Source: Lacticaseibacillus zhaodongensis (GTDB lineage Bacteria; Bacillota; Bacilli; Lactobacillales; Lactobacillaceae). From it: a DNA stretch of 64,000 nt. The notes beneath the pieces were generated by a model. It saw nothing but the letters and a program-made list of their open reading frames with translations, made no database searches and was not told the origin of the DNA. The translations under genes and the position numbers were made by a program. Below are positions 1 through 8,911 of the stretch, one piece after another (within the stretch, counting starts at the first letter, position 1; every line of letters begins with the position of its first letter). Location: the NCBI RefSeq assembly GCF_009687905.1, contig NZ_BLBG01000005.1, positions 1 through 64,000 on the forward strand, in the 5' to 3' direction.

Positions 1-1
1 G

Positions 2-568
2 GATGCAAGTCCAGTCGAAAACGAGCAGCCGGTCCAAGATGCTAAAGACAAGCTCCAGAACACCGTTGATGATCCAAACAGCACCACGGAGGACATCAAG
101 AAGGCAGCCGAGGATTACACCAAGGCTATCGATGATGCCAAGGATGCACGTGACGATGCTAAGGATGCCGGCAACACGGCTCTGAACCAGGATGCAAGTC
201 CAGTCGAAAACGAGCAGCCGGTCCAAGATGCTAAAGACAAGCTCCAGAACACCGTTGATGATCCAAGCAGCACCACGGAGGACATCAACAAGGCAGCTGA
301 GGATTACAGCAAGGCCATTGACGATGCCAAGCAGGCTCGCGATGATGCGAAGGATGCCGGTAATACGGCTCTGAACACCGATGCCAACCCGGTATCTAAC
401 GAGCAGCCAGTTCAGAACGCCAAGACTGCGCTCGAAAATGTTGTTAATAATGCAACCAGCACGACTGCAGACGTTAACAAGGCGGCTGAGGACTACACCA
501 AGGCCATTGCCGATGCTAAGCAGGCCCGCGAAGAAGCTAAAACTGCCGGTGACGAGGTGGTTGCCAGT
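2..568 (+). repeat. Three tandem 189-bp coding repeats
   Basis: Units start at 2, 191 and 380. Units 1 and 2 are almost identical over their first 85 or so bases, with differences in the second half; unit 3 is more diverged. The period is exactly 63 codons. The array probably continues left of the window. Confidence 0.9.
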
Positions 569-1237
569 GCCGGAAATGTTGCCCAAAATGCAACCGTGGC
601 CCAGGCAATCGCGGATTACCACGCTACCACGACCGCAGCTGATAACAGTACCAAGACTACTGCCGACATTAAGGCAGCTGCCGACAAGGTCGCTGCTGCG
701 ATTAAAGCCGCTAACGAAGCGGGTAACCAGACTGACAACGGCAACACTGACAACACTGGTAATACCGGTAATGGTGGCAATACGAACACTGGCACCGATA
801 CCGATACAGGCACCAACACCACTCCTGACGGTCTGCCGGACACGAACACGCCAGGCACCCTGCCAGACACAAATGGCAACAGCACCAACCAAGGGGATAC
901 GGATGATGGCAGCGAAAACATTAACCTGCCGGACACCTTTGGCCCAGATGATGGCGATGCAACACTGCCAGACACCAACGCTGACGGTTCTACAATCAGC
1001 AACGGTCAGCACAAGGACGGCAAGAAGCTTGTCGCTGCGGGCAAGGCTCAAAGCAATACCCGGATTGCCGCGGCGCAGCAAGCAGCTGGCACAACCAGCA
1101 GATCTGCTAACCAGCAGGCTGACCTGCCGCAAACCGGTGACGGCGATGCAACCCGGACCAGTATGATCGGTCTTGCCCTCGCAACGCTGCTCGGTCTGTT
1201 CGGACTGGGAGCTAAGCGCAAGCGCGATGATGAATAG
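2..1237 (+). CDS. LPQTG-anchored repeat protein, 5' end outside window
   Basis: An open frame enters from the left edge, so the start and signal peptide are missing; 411 residues remain. Three 63-residue repeats (189 bp each, beginning at 2, 191 and 380) and a decayed fourth are rich in Asp, Ala and Lys and look helical. A Gly/Asn/Thr-rich linker carrying several LPDT motifs follows, then the sorting signal: LPQTG, a hydrophobic stretch (IGLALATLLGLFGLG) and a basic tail (KRKR). Sortase A should link it to peptidoglycan. Its sorting module resembles those of the two large proteins downstream, so all three belong to one surface set. The repeat family is not identified; the ligand is unknown. 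Confidence 0.85.
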   Translation, partial: DASPVENEQPVQDAKDKLQNTVDDPNSTTEDIKKAAEDYTKAIDDAKDARDDAKDAGNTALNQDASPVENEQPVQDAKDKLQNTVDDPSSTTEDINKAAEDYSKAIDDAKQARDDAKDAGNTALNTDANPVSNEQPVQNAKTALENVVNNATSTTADVNKAAEDYTKAIADAKQAREEAKTAGDEVVASAGNVAQNATVAQAIADYHATTTAADNSTKTTADIKAAADKVAAAIKAANEAGNQTDNGNTDNTGNTGNGGNTNTGTDTDTGTNTTPDGLPDTNTPGTLPDTNGNSTNQGDTDDGSENINLPDTFGPDDGDATLPDTNADGSTISNGQHKDGKKLVAAGKAQSNTRIAAAQQAAGTTSRSANQQADLPQTGDGDATRTSMIGLALATLLGLFGLGAKRKRDDE

Positions 1238-1261
1238 TAGTCAGTCCCCAATTTTGTGAGC

Positions 1262-1308
1262 AAAAGTAGTAGGGCCTCTCGCCAACACGGTGAGGGGCCC
1301 TACTTTTG
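1262..1308 (+). terminator. Rho-independent terminator after LPQTG gene
   Basis: A stem of about 12 bp (AGTAGGGCC.TCTC against GAGGGGCCCTACT) is followed by TTTTGCATTT, 25 bases after the stop codon. Confidence 0.8.
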
Positions 1309-1700
1309 CATTTCTCGCCTGAGAGCAGAATAAGTGAATCCTTGCTGCAGGCCTTAATTAAAATGAGAAGTGCACAAACTATTATGTCACTTTCGACTGC
1401 AAACGGCCCGTGTAAGCGGGTGCTGTGACAGATAATATTAGAAAAATGCTTAGATGTGTGAAATCTACGCACATTTACGCGGAATGGGCTAAAAAGTCGG
1501 TACGAATGCCGATAAGACGGGCTTTTGGCGTGGAACCATGAATGCGACAAATTCGGTTAATACGCCGTACAATGAACACCAGTCATGTCATCATGAACAA
1601 ATTGTGACGAAAATTGTGGGAAAATTGCAAAAATTAGTATACATCTTGGTAAATGTGAGGTATTCTAATCCTATCAAATATTCCTAAGGGGGAAATTCTC
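1309..1700. other. Intergenic region with weak oppA promoter
   Basis: No gene is supported here. A possible promoter for oppA is TATACA (1638-1643), a 17-base spacer, then TATTCT (1661-1666); both boxes match consensus at four of six positions. The ribosome binding site AAGGGGG (1686-1692) precedes the ATG at 1701. Nothing else was recognised. Confidence 0.35.
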
Positions 1701-3338
1701 ATGAAGAAGAAACCATTGTGGCTTGGCGTCATGGCGACGTCACTGACACTGGTCCTCGCCGCTTGCGGCAGCTCCAGTTCAAGTGCAAGCAAGACCCAAA
1801 CCATTAACCGTATGTCTAAAGATGTTATCGCAACCATGGATCCACAGATGGCGACCGATGCTATTTCCGGACAGGTTCTGCAGGATACTGGCGCGGGGCT
1901 GCTTCGCTATGACGGTAAAAAGCTTCAGGCTGATGTTGCTAAATCATTGCCTAAGGTTTCTAAAGACAAGAAGACCTATACATATACCCTTCGTCCGGGT
2001 ACTAAGTGGTCTGACGGTAAGACCGTTACTGCAAAGGATTTTGTTTACTCATGGCGGCGTCTGGTCGACCCTAAGACCAAGTCCGAATATGCCTACATTG
2101 CTAGTGGGATCAAGAATGCCGATGCCATCACGGCCGGCAAGAAGGCTCCATCAACTCTGGGCGTAAAGGCAACCGGCAAGTACACATTCCAGGTTACCTT
2201 GGAACGCGTAATGCCATACTTCAACAAGATGATTACTCTGCAAGTATTCAACCCTGTTGAAAAGTCTACTGTTGATAAGTACGGCAAGAAGTTCGCAACG
2301 AGCTCCAAGACCTTGACCTTCAACGGACCTTACACTTTGAGCAAATGGAACGGTTCATCTAACACTTGGACCGAAACCAAGAACCCTAAGTACTGGAACG
2401 CTAAGAACGTTCACGTTGGTAAGATCAAGACCCAGGTTGTTAAGGACACCACTACTGCCCTTAACCTTTACCAGGATGGCAAGCTCGATGACGCTGTTAT
2501 CTCCGGTGACACAGCTAGCCAGATGCGTAACAACGCTGACTACAACACCGTTGAACAGGGCCGGACAACTTACCTCGAAATGAACGCTAAGCGGGTTCCA
2601 GCTCTCGGCAACGAGAAGATCCGTGAAGCTATGTCCCTGGCCATCAACCGTAAGGAATTCATCAAGAAGGTCCTCGGTGATGGTTCTAAGCCAATCAGCC
2701 AGGTTGTTCCTGAAGGTCTCTTCAGCAACGACAAGACCGGCGAAGACTTTGCTACAGCCGCATCCAAGAAGTACGCTTCTGAATCCGACTACGATGTGAA
2801 GAAGGCCACCAAGCTTTACAAGGAAGGTCTCAAGGAACTTGGGACTGACCACGTTCAGTTCACACTTCTCGGCGACGACACTGACGTTGCTAAGAAGACC
2901 AGTGAATACCTGATCGGTGCATGGACCAAGGCTCTTCCTGGCATCAAGGTTACTAACAAGTCTGTACCATTCAAGACTCGTGTTCAGCTTTCTCTTGACC
3001 ACCAGGCTGACGTCGTTGTTTCCTCATGGCAGGCTGACTTCCCAGACGCAATCAGCTTCCTCGACCTGTTCACAACTGGCAACAGCTACAACATGGGTGA
3101 ATGGAGCAGCGCTAAGTACGATGCTGACATCAAGGCTTCCAAGACAACTGATGCCGCTGACGTTCAAAAGCGTTGGGATGACCTCAAGGATGCTGACGAA
3201 ACTCTTGCTGGCCAGCAGGGTGTCATCGGTCTCTACCAGACAGGTGAAGCTCACCTGACCAAGAAGACCATCAAGCACATGCCTTACAGCCCAGGCAACA
3301 TGATCAACTTTGTCGGCACAACCAACAAAGCTAAGTAA
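1701..3338 (+). CDS. oppA: Oligopeptide ABC transporter substrate-binding lipoprotein (OppA family)
   Basis: A 545-residue extracellular lipoprotein that should bind peptides for an Opp importer. The lipobox LAAC places the lipidated cysteine at residue 22, after a short basic and hydrophobic signal. The rest shows the family 5 solute-binding fold: the TYTLRPGTKWSDG region, the AKDFVYSWRR motif near residue 110 and a C-terminal YNMGEW-type segment, at normal family length. AAGGGGG lies 8 bases before the ATG. No permease or ATPase genes adjoin it, so it is an orphan receptor that probably docks on a transporter encoded elsewhere. Two paralogs lie at 50334-52010 and 53679-55334. Its codons look biased as in a well expressed gene. 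Confidence 0.93.
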   Translation: MKKKPLWLGVMATSLTLVLAACGSSSSSASKTQTINRMSKDVIATMDPQMATDAISGQVLQDTGAGLLRYDGKKLQADVAKSLPKVSKDKKTYTYTLRPGTKWSDGKTVTAKDFVYSWRRLVDPKTKSEYAYIASGIKNADAITAGKKAPSTLGVKATGKYTFQVTLERVMPYFNKMITLQVFNPVEKSTVDKYGKKFATSSKTLTFNGPYTLSKWNGSSNTWTETKNPKYWNAKNVHVGKIKTQVVKDTTTALNLYQDGKLDDAVISGDTASQMRNNADYNTVEQGRTTYLEMNAKRVPALGNEKIREAMSLAINRKEFIKKVLGDGSKPISQVVPEGLFSNDKTGEDFATAASKKYASESDYDVKKATKLYKEGLKELGTDHVQFTLLGDDTDVAKKTSEYLIGAWTKALPGIKVTNKSVPFKTRVQLSLDHQADVVVSSWQADFPDAISFLDLFTTGNSYNMGEWSSAKYDADIKASKTTDAADVQKRWDDLKDADETLAGQQGVIGLYQTGEAHLTKKTIKHMPYSPGNMINFVGTTNKAK

Positions 3339-3358
3339 TCATTGAAATAGGACTAGCA

Positions 3359-3391
3359 GGAGACCTCCGAAGTGATTCGGGGGTCTTTTTG
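3359..3391 (+). terminator. Terminator after oppA
   Basis: A perfectly placed 11-bp stem with one G.T pair (AGACCTCCGAA with TTCGGGGGTCT), loop GTGA, then TTTTT. Confidence 0.9.
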
Positions 3392-3398
3392 CGCGGTC

Positions 3399-3430
3399 AA
3401 AAAAAGGCCCGGCTGCGTGAGCCGGACCGT
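3399..3430 (-). terminator. Terminator of the CPBP gene
   Basis: Read on the minus strand: stem GGTCCGGCT / AGCCGGGCC followed by seven T. It lies directly against the oppA terminator, so the two convergent transcripts are separated. Confidence 0.85.
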
Positions 3431-3442
3431 AATTATTGCCGA

Positions 3443-4264
3443 TTATTTTGTCGTCCACCGTTTCATATACTTGCTATTGCTCTGCTTACCCATTTTGACC
3501 AGCAGGCGGTCACGGTGGTCGGGCTTGCCGAGGCGGACAATCAAGATTGCCGCCGCAGTTTCAACCACGACCAGCACGAGGAGGAAGACAATTTGTGCGA
3601 TCGACAAGGTGGCGTTGCTGTGGCCACCCGGCATGCCGATTCCGATTGTGATGTAATCATAGGAAAAATGGTAGGCCATTGCCGCCAGCAGGTTGCCGCT
3701 GCGCTCGTAAATCGCGGCCATCAGGAAGCCGCTACCCAGTGCGCTGATCATCTGGATGAGGACCGCGGTGAAGTTTTCGCCGGTCAGGTTGATCAGGTGC
3801 AGGAGGGCGAAGAGAACCGCCGAGATGATGAAGGCGTTAATCTGGGCGTGTTGCCCCTTGAGCCGATTCAGCAATGCGCCGAAAACGACGCCACGCATCC
3901 CCAGCTCCTCAACGAAGCCGGGAATCAGCGCCATGGTGATGGCCCATGGCAAGTGGCCAATGCCGTGGATCTGCGTCAGCAGCGCGCTCTCCGCGAGCCA
4001 CAGCACCACCAGCAGCACCCAAGTTAGCAGGTGGAAGTTGCCAAAATAGATTTTCTGGCCGATAAACAGCCAGTTCATTCCGATAATGAGCAGCACCGCA
4101 AAGAATTTGTACACGATCAGGCTCAGCATGCCTGGTGCGATGAAAGTTCCGGGTGCGATGATGGTACGGAAGATGATGCTGAAGCCGAGTTCGCCGATGA
4201 TTTCGTAGAGAAAGGCGAAGACGATTGCCTGCCAGATCACTGGCATTCTGCGTAACTTTTCCAT
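3443..4264 (-). CDS. CPBP family intramembrane metalloprotease
   Basis: A 273-residue polytopic membrane protein of the CAAX protease and bacteriocin-processing (CPBP/Abi) family. The catalytic motifs are visible: EELGMRG (the EExxxR glutamates), FALLHL (FxxxH) and a late HFSYDY. Hydrophobic segments fill most of the chain. The longest frame begins at a TTG (4279), but GGAGG at 4273-4277 sits 8 bases before the ATG at 4264, so that start is chosen. In lactobacilli such proteins mature or give immunity to bacteriocins, or process membrane peptides. No bacteriocin gene is seen nearby, so the substrate is unknown. A near-perfect cre site lies upstream. Confidence 0.87.
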   Translation of the reverse strand: MEKLRRMPVIWQAIVFAFLYEIIGELGFSIIFRTIIAPGTFIAPGMLSLIVYKFFAVLLIIGMNWLFIGQKIYFGNFHLLTWVLLVVLWLAESALLTQIHGIGHLPWAITMALIPGFVEELGMRGVVFGALLNRLKGQHAQINAFIISAVLFALLHLINLTGENFTAVLIQMISALGSGFLMAAIYERSGNLLAAMAYHFSYDYITIGIGMPGGHSNATLSIAQIVFLLVLVVVETAAAILIVRLGKPDHRDRLLVKMGKQSNSKYMKRWTTK

Positions 4265-4299
4265 TATTAATGCCTCCAAAGTAAACGAGCTTTATACAT

Positions 4300-4313
4300 T
4301 GTTAACGCTATCA
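4300..4313. promoter_or_regulatory. cre site upstream of CPBP gene
   Basis: TGTTAACGCTATCA fits the catabolite response consensus TGWNANCGNTNWCA on both strands. It lies about 36 bases upstream of the CPBP start, next to a TATAAA-like box on the minus strand, so CcpA control is plausible. Confidence 0.5.
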
Positions 4314-4521
4314 CAAATTGCGAAGTAAATCAGTAAAAATAGGCAGCGCTTTCAAAAAATATGGACTTATCCGTTAAGACGCAACTAATATTTGCTTCAG
4401 TTGCGGCTATAAAAGCAAATGTTTCACAAACTAGCACTTAGCAAGTCAAAATCACTGTTTGTTGGCCCTTGAATTTTGCATATTTAGCCATTATTGTGCT
4501 GCCCGGGCCCATTTGCACGTG

Positions 4522-4644
4522 CAAAAAATCATAAATTAGTTTAGATATTTAGAATCATAAGCAATTGCCTTCTGCTTTACACTGTGCGTGGAACATAGTT
4601 AATCAGGTAATCCGATATGCAAGATATTGCAGGGGGCCGCAATT
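4522..4644 (+). promoter_or_regulatory. Upstream region conserved between the two giant adhesin genes
   Basis: This stretch and 8791-8911 share CAAAAAATCATAAATTAG, then CTGCTTTACACTRTGCGTGG and the ribosome binding context ATATTGCAGGGGG, with matching spacing. It probably holds the promoter, but no clear -35/-10 pair stands out: TTTACA is present in both and the following -10 is weak. From 4314 to 4521 I saw nothing else. Confidence 0.55.
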
Positions 4645-7600
4645 ATGGATGGAGAAGTTAAGAAGCGTTATAAGATGTACAAAGCCGGAAAGCTATGGCT
4701 TGTCGGCGCAACTTTGTTTGTGAGCGCGGGCGCAATTGCCATCGCAACACCACCAGGCAACACGGTAGCCGCCGCGGAGGAGAGCCCGGTTCAGGTTGCA
4801 ACTAGCAATACTACTGCGAGCACTGCGGCGGCTGGGACCGCAAGCGGTGCGCAGACGGATACAGCAGCCACAAGTAGCAAGCCGGTAACGCAGGCGGACA
4901 TCGACGCTGTTAAGGCCAGCAACATGGCAAAAGGGCAAGCATACCAGCAGGCGGTGCAGCAGTATCAGAGTGACCTTGCGGCGTACAAGGCTGCCCAGGC
5001 CGATTACCAGACCAAGCTGGCGGAATACAACGCTGCCATCGCCGCAAACAAAACGGCAACTGAGCAGAACGCCCAGCTGAAGCAGCAGTACGAGGCGGCT
5101 AAGGCGGAATACGATGCAAAACATCAGGCTTATCTGGATGCTGAAGCAACCTACGAAACGGCTAAGCAGAATCAGCAGGCGGTGACGGATAGCAACGCAA
5201 CCAAACAGGCCGCATACGACCAGGCCCAGACGACTTACCAGCAGAAACTGGCTGACTACAATCAGGCCCAGGCAACACATGATGCCGAAGTGGCAGCAGC
5301 GGCGCAGCGGAATCAGGAAATCACTAGCGCCAATGCCGAAAACATTGCGAAGGAAGAGCAGTATCAGCAGCAACAGGCCGCTTTTGAAGCCGCAACGACC
5401 AAGTACAACGCCGACAAGGCAGCGTATGATGAAGCCAAAGCGGCGCATGACAAGACGGTTGCTGACAACACGAAGAAAACCACTGATTACGTTGCGGACC
5501 TGGAAGCGTACAATGCCGCAGAAAAAGCCTACAACACAGCTAAGGACGCATTTGATAAGGCAACGGCTCAGAATGACCAAATTGATAAGGATAATGCGGC
5601 CCTAAAAGCCAGTTATGATGCCGACCAGACGGCTTACCAGACCGCACTTGCGGATTACAACACCAAAGAAGCGGCATACGAAACGGCAAAGGCAGCTGCC
5701 GACACCGCAGCTACTGATTACGCTGCTGCGCAAACGGCCTACACGCAGGCCATGGAGCAGTACGCAACCAAAATGGCGCAGTACCAAGCTGATGTCGATG
5801 CGCGGAACGCGATCATCACGCAAAATACCGCCACACAGAAGGCAAATGATGCCGCAACTGCAGCCTACAACGCGGCCAAGTCAGCTTACAATCAGCAGCT
5901 GGCTGACTACAACGCTGCCGTTGCGGACAAGCAGGCTAAGGAGACGGCCGCTGCGGAAGCGACCGCCACGAACGAGAAGCTGGCGGCTGACTACCAGCAG
6001 GCACTTGCCGACTACCAGACGGCCAAGGCTGAGTATGACCAGGCTGTTGCGGCTAAGACAGCTGCAGAAGCAGAAAACGCCAAGATTGATGTACTCAACG
6101 CAAATGCAACCGCCGCGCATAAGGCTGCCGAAGTGTTGTTTAAGCTGGCTCAGAATCATTACCAACCTGAAAAAACGGCATACGATTCTGCGCGGTACAC
6201 GTATGAGTCTGCGCAGCATGCATATGATGCTGCCGTTGCGCGGAATGATGCGAAGACGAAAAAATACCAGGATGCGCTTGCCTACCATGAGACTGATGAA
6301 GCGAACTACAAGGTGGCCAAGGCGGAGTACGACAGTCTGTTGCCGTTATTTGAAGAAGATAAGACAAACGGCTCCTTTACGACACTGTCGGGCCTGCAGC
6401 CCGCTCTTATTTTGGATGAAATCGCGACGAACTTGCTTGATTTCCAGCAAGCAACGACGGATGATGCCGGCAGCACTTCATTTGCTGACTTCCGTGCCGG
6501 AAAGCTGGACCAGCTGGATCCAAGCACGCTGGCTACGCTCAAGGACTTGATTACTAAGGTAAGTGCTGTTCGGCAGGATTTCAAGGACCGCATTACCGCT
6601 AAGTACGGAGCGTCAACAACAGTCAAAGGTGATACCTGGTACTTAGACCGGGGCTACGATTACGTCAATGACATGTCGGCAACGTATAATACCAATCCTG
6701 ATCCTAAAACTCCGGCAGTAAATGGGACCCTCAACATTGACTACTCGTATTCTGTAACGGACGCAGACGGCAAGGCTGTCACTACTGATTTAACGAAGAG
6801 CAATGTGCCGACAAGTTTGGCAACCGTTACGAAAGCCAACATCGACAAGGCCATTCAAGACTACTTTGCAACCAACGGAACGGATTCGTTTGATGCTAGT
6901 GCCGCCGATCCGACTGCAACCGCGCCGGCGACAATCACCGCGGAGATGGTCAAAAACTACGATGATGCACTAACAGCCGCGAAGACGAGCATGACTACCA
7001 AAATCAAGCAGACGCTGCAAGATATGAGCACTGCTTTGGATGCTTACAAGGCCGATCCAACTACCAGCAGTACTATGATTGCCCAGCTCAATGCTGATGC
7101 TAAGACCTTAGCAGACGTTTTCGCTGAGAGCAGAAGTGGTGCTAATGCGCCAACCAAGGCAGATTTTGTCAATGACTTGCAGAATCAAAGCGGTGAGCAG
7201 TTAGTTCAGACATACGGCTACCGGGGCTTAATGGTCCAAATGGATAACGCCATTGCAAATGCCTATGCTGGTCAAACTAAAGCCGATTACCCAGCAGATT
7301 ACAAGGTATCGCTGACAGCACCGATTCCGGCCAACACAGAAATTAAGCTCGGGGCGTTTACGCCGACAACCATCATTCCAGTACTGCTCCCGCCGTACGA
7401 GTCAACAGCGCCAACTGAACCAACCCTAGAGAAACTGCCAACGGTCCCGGAAAAACCGGTTGAACCGACCCCACCAGTTGAACCACTTCTGAAGCTGCAG
7501 AAGAAGGCAACTGTGCCAACCGTACCGGACGAACCGACCAAGCCGGATGAACCAAGCTTCGTTGATGTGCCTGAAGTGCCAACGGATGATCCGGTTGCGC

Positions 7601-8520
7601 CGACTGAACCGGCTCCAGCCCAAACTACACCATTAGCTGCGGTGCCGGACGAACCAATCCCACCGACCGAACCAACTCCACCGACGCCAACCGTGGTTAC
7701 TGTTCCGACCCCGCCAACCAAGCCGACTGAGCCAACGAAACCTACCTACACAGCCCACGTGGAAGTGCCGGAAGAACCAACTGAACCAACTGCGCCAACC
7801 AAGCCAAGTCTGGCTGTGGTTCCAGATGTTCCTAGTGAACCCACTGCACCAAAAGCACCTGCTGCACCAACGTACACTGCGGTGCCAGATCCGATTACAG
7901 TTGGCGAAGCTCCAGTCGCGCCTACCGCACCAGATCCACTTGAACTAGACACGGTACCAACTGTTCCCGAAAAGCCGGTTGATGCAACTGCTCCGGTAGC
8001 GCCACAGTATGTCAAGCTTTCTACAGTGCCGGACAAGCCAGTTGCACCAGTAGCCCCAACTGCTCCGGAATTTCCACATTTTGAAGAGGTGCCAAGCCTG
8101 GCACAGACGCCGGACACGCCAGATACGGATACTGGTGCGGAGGCGCTGCCAGAGCAGACGGTGACCACGCCAGAATTACCCGCTACGGATGGCCCGGAAG
8201 CCGCAGCTGATACCGAAACCGCAGATATCCCTGAGCTGCCAGATACTTTTGGCGGGGAGACGGACAGCGCTGCTGATGAACCCGGCCTACCAGATACCTT
8301 TGGCGGCGATGAAGTAGTCACAGTCTCTGGCAAGCAAAATGCTGCTACGATTAAGCAGACCGCACTCCGCAACCGGACGAACGGCGCAGCAGGGCGCAAG
8401 GCAGATAGCCTGCCGCAGACGGGTGATGGGGATGCGCGCAGCACCAGCATCATCGGGCTCGCAGTTGCCGGCGTGTTCGCACTGCTTGGCCTTGGCGAGC
8501 GGAAGCGCGAACAGAATTAG
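4645..8520 (+). CDS. Giant KxYKxGKxW/LPQTG surface protein with antigen I/II-like A and P regions
   Basis: A 1291-residue wall-anchored protein. In order: a KxYKxGKxW signal peptide (RYKMYKAGKLW, residues 8-18); an Ala/Thr linker; an Ala-rich coiled coil with Tyr about every seven residues (roughly 90-565), like the antigen I/II A repeats; a mixed globular region (566-910); a proline-rich tract of PTEPTxP-type repeats (about 913-1145); two LPDTFGG motifs; and LPQTG near 1255 with membrane span and basic tail. AGGGGG sits 8 bases before the ATG; the TTG at 4627 lies upstream of that site and is rejected. In antigen I/II, A and P regions pair into a long stalk; the same is inferred here. No C domains are seen. 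The ligand is unknown. Confidence 0.9.
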   Translation: MDGEVKKRYKMYKAGKLWLVGATLFVSAGAIAIATPPGNTVAAAEESPVQVATSNTTASTAAAGTASGAQTDTAATSSKPVTQADIDAVKASNMAKGQAYQQAVQQYQSDLAAYKAAQADYQTKLAEYNAAIAANKTATEQNAQLKQQYEAAKAEYDAKHQAYLDAEATYETAKQNQQAVTDSNATKQAAYDQAQTTYQQKLADYNQAQATHDAEVAAAAQRNQEITSANAENIAKEEQYQQQQAAFEAATTKYNADKAAYDEAKAAHDKTVADNTKKTTDYVADLEAYNAAEKAYNTAKDAFDKATAQNDQIDKDNAALKASYDADQTAYQTALADYNTKEAAYETAKAAADTAATDYAAAQTAYTQAMEQYATKMAQYQADVDARNAIITQNTATQKANDAATAAYNAAKSAYNQQLADYNAAVADKQAKETAAAEATATNEKLAADYQQALADYQTAKAEYDQAVAAKTAAEAENAKIDVLNANATAAHKAAEVLFKLAQNHYQPEKTAYDSARYTYESAQHAYDAAVARNDAKTKKYQDALAYHETDEANYKVAKAEYDSLLPLFEEDKTNGSFTTLSGLQPALILDEIATNLLDFQQATTDDAGSTSFADFRAGKLDQLDPSTLATLKDLITKVSAVRQDFKDRITAKYGASTTVKGDTWYLDRGYDYVNDMSATYNTNPDPKTPAVNGTLNIDYSYSVTDADGKAVTTDLTKSNVPTSLATVTKANIDKAIQDYFATNGTDSFDASAADPTATAPATITAEMVKNYDDALTAAKTSMTTKIKQTLQDMSTALDAYKADPTTSSTMIAQLNADAKTLADVFAESRSGANAPTKADFVNDLQNQSGEQLVQTYGYRGLMVQMDNAIANAYAGQTKADYPADYKVSLTAPIPANTEIKLGAFTPTTIIPVLLPPYESTAPTEPTLEKLPTVPEKPVEPTPPVEPLLKLQKKATVPTVPDEPTKPDEPSFVDVPEVPTDDPVAPTEPAPAQTTPLAAVPDEPIPPTEPTPPTPTVVTVPTPPTKPTEPTKPTYTAHVEVPEEPTEPTAPTKPSLAVVPDVPSEPTAPKAPAAPTYTAVPDPITVGEAPVAPTAPDPLELDTVPTVPEKPVDATAPVAPQYVKLSTVPDKPVAPVAPTAPEFPHFEEVPSLAQTPDTPDTDTGAEALPEQTVTTPELPATDGPEAAADTETADIPELPDTFGGETDSAADEPGLPDTFGGDEVVTVSGKQNAATIKQTALRNRTNGAAGRKADSLPQTGDGDARSTSIIGLAVAGVFALLGLGERKREQN

Positions 8521-8562
8521 AGACAAAATGGATTGAAGTTGTTACTGGGTTGATAATAAAGG

Positions 8563-8613
8563 GCAAGAAACGGGTCGTTTCCTGAATGAAGGGGACGGCC
8601 CGTTTTCTTGTTA
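8563..8613 (+). terminator. Terminator after first giant adhesin
   Basis: CAAGAAACGGGTCGTTTCCT pairs with AGGGGACGGCCCGTTTTCTTG across a short loop, a stem of nearly 20 bp with a few mismatches and a T-rich 3' arm. Confidence 0.85.
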
Positions 8614-8790
8614 ACTGGCGTTTAAGCGAGCATCGTCCCTAAAGATGATGCCTAAGATAAGATTTAAATACGAAACAAACGTTATTCTGATTTAGCGTTG
8701 CTTATCTGTAAATTGCCCGTGTGGCGATCATAACGGAGCTACTCAGGTGGATACCAGCTCATTCTTATGGAATGGGTCCGTTTATAGTTC

Positions 8791-8911
8791 CAAAAAATCA
8801 TAAATTAGTTTAGTTTTTTTGAACGATAAGTAATTACTGTCTGCTTTACACTATGCGTGGAACTTAGTTAAGGACTTATTTGAACACACAAAATATTGCA
8901 GGGGGGCCGCG
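8791..8911 (+). promoter_or_regulatory. Second copy of the conserved adhesin upstream region
   Basis: It matches 4522-4644 in the same order and spacing, including TTTACACTATGCGTGG and AATATTGCAGGGGGG, supporting co-regulation of both adhesin genes. The stretch 8614-8790 holds nothing recognisable. Confidence 0.55.

Noticed and set aside
1212-1550. A 112-codon minus-strand frame after the first LPQTG gene
   Set aside because: It runs through a terminator, has no ribosome site and gives a composition unlike a protein; the plus-strand gene explains the overlap.
4693-6288. Long minus-strand frames opposite the adhesin coil
   Set aside because: They mirror the biased GCN and CAG codons of the coiled coil on the other strand and have no start signals.
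7384-8080. Proline-tract repeats considered as a DNA-level tandem repeat or CRISPR
   Set aside because: Units vary in length and sequence and are in frame throughout; there are no constant repeats with unique spacers.
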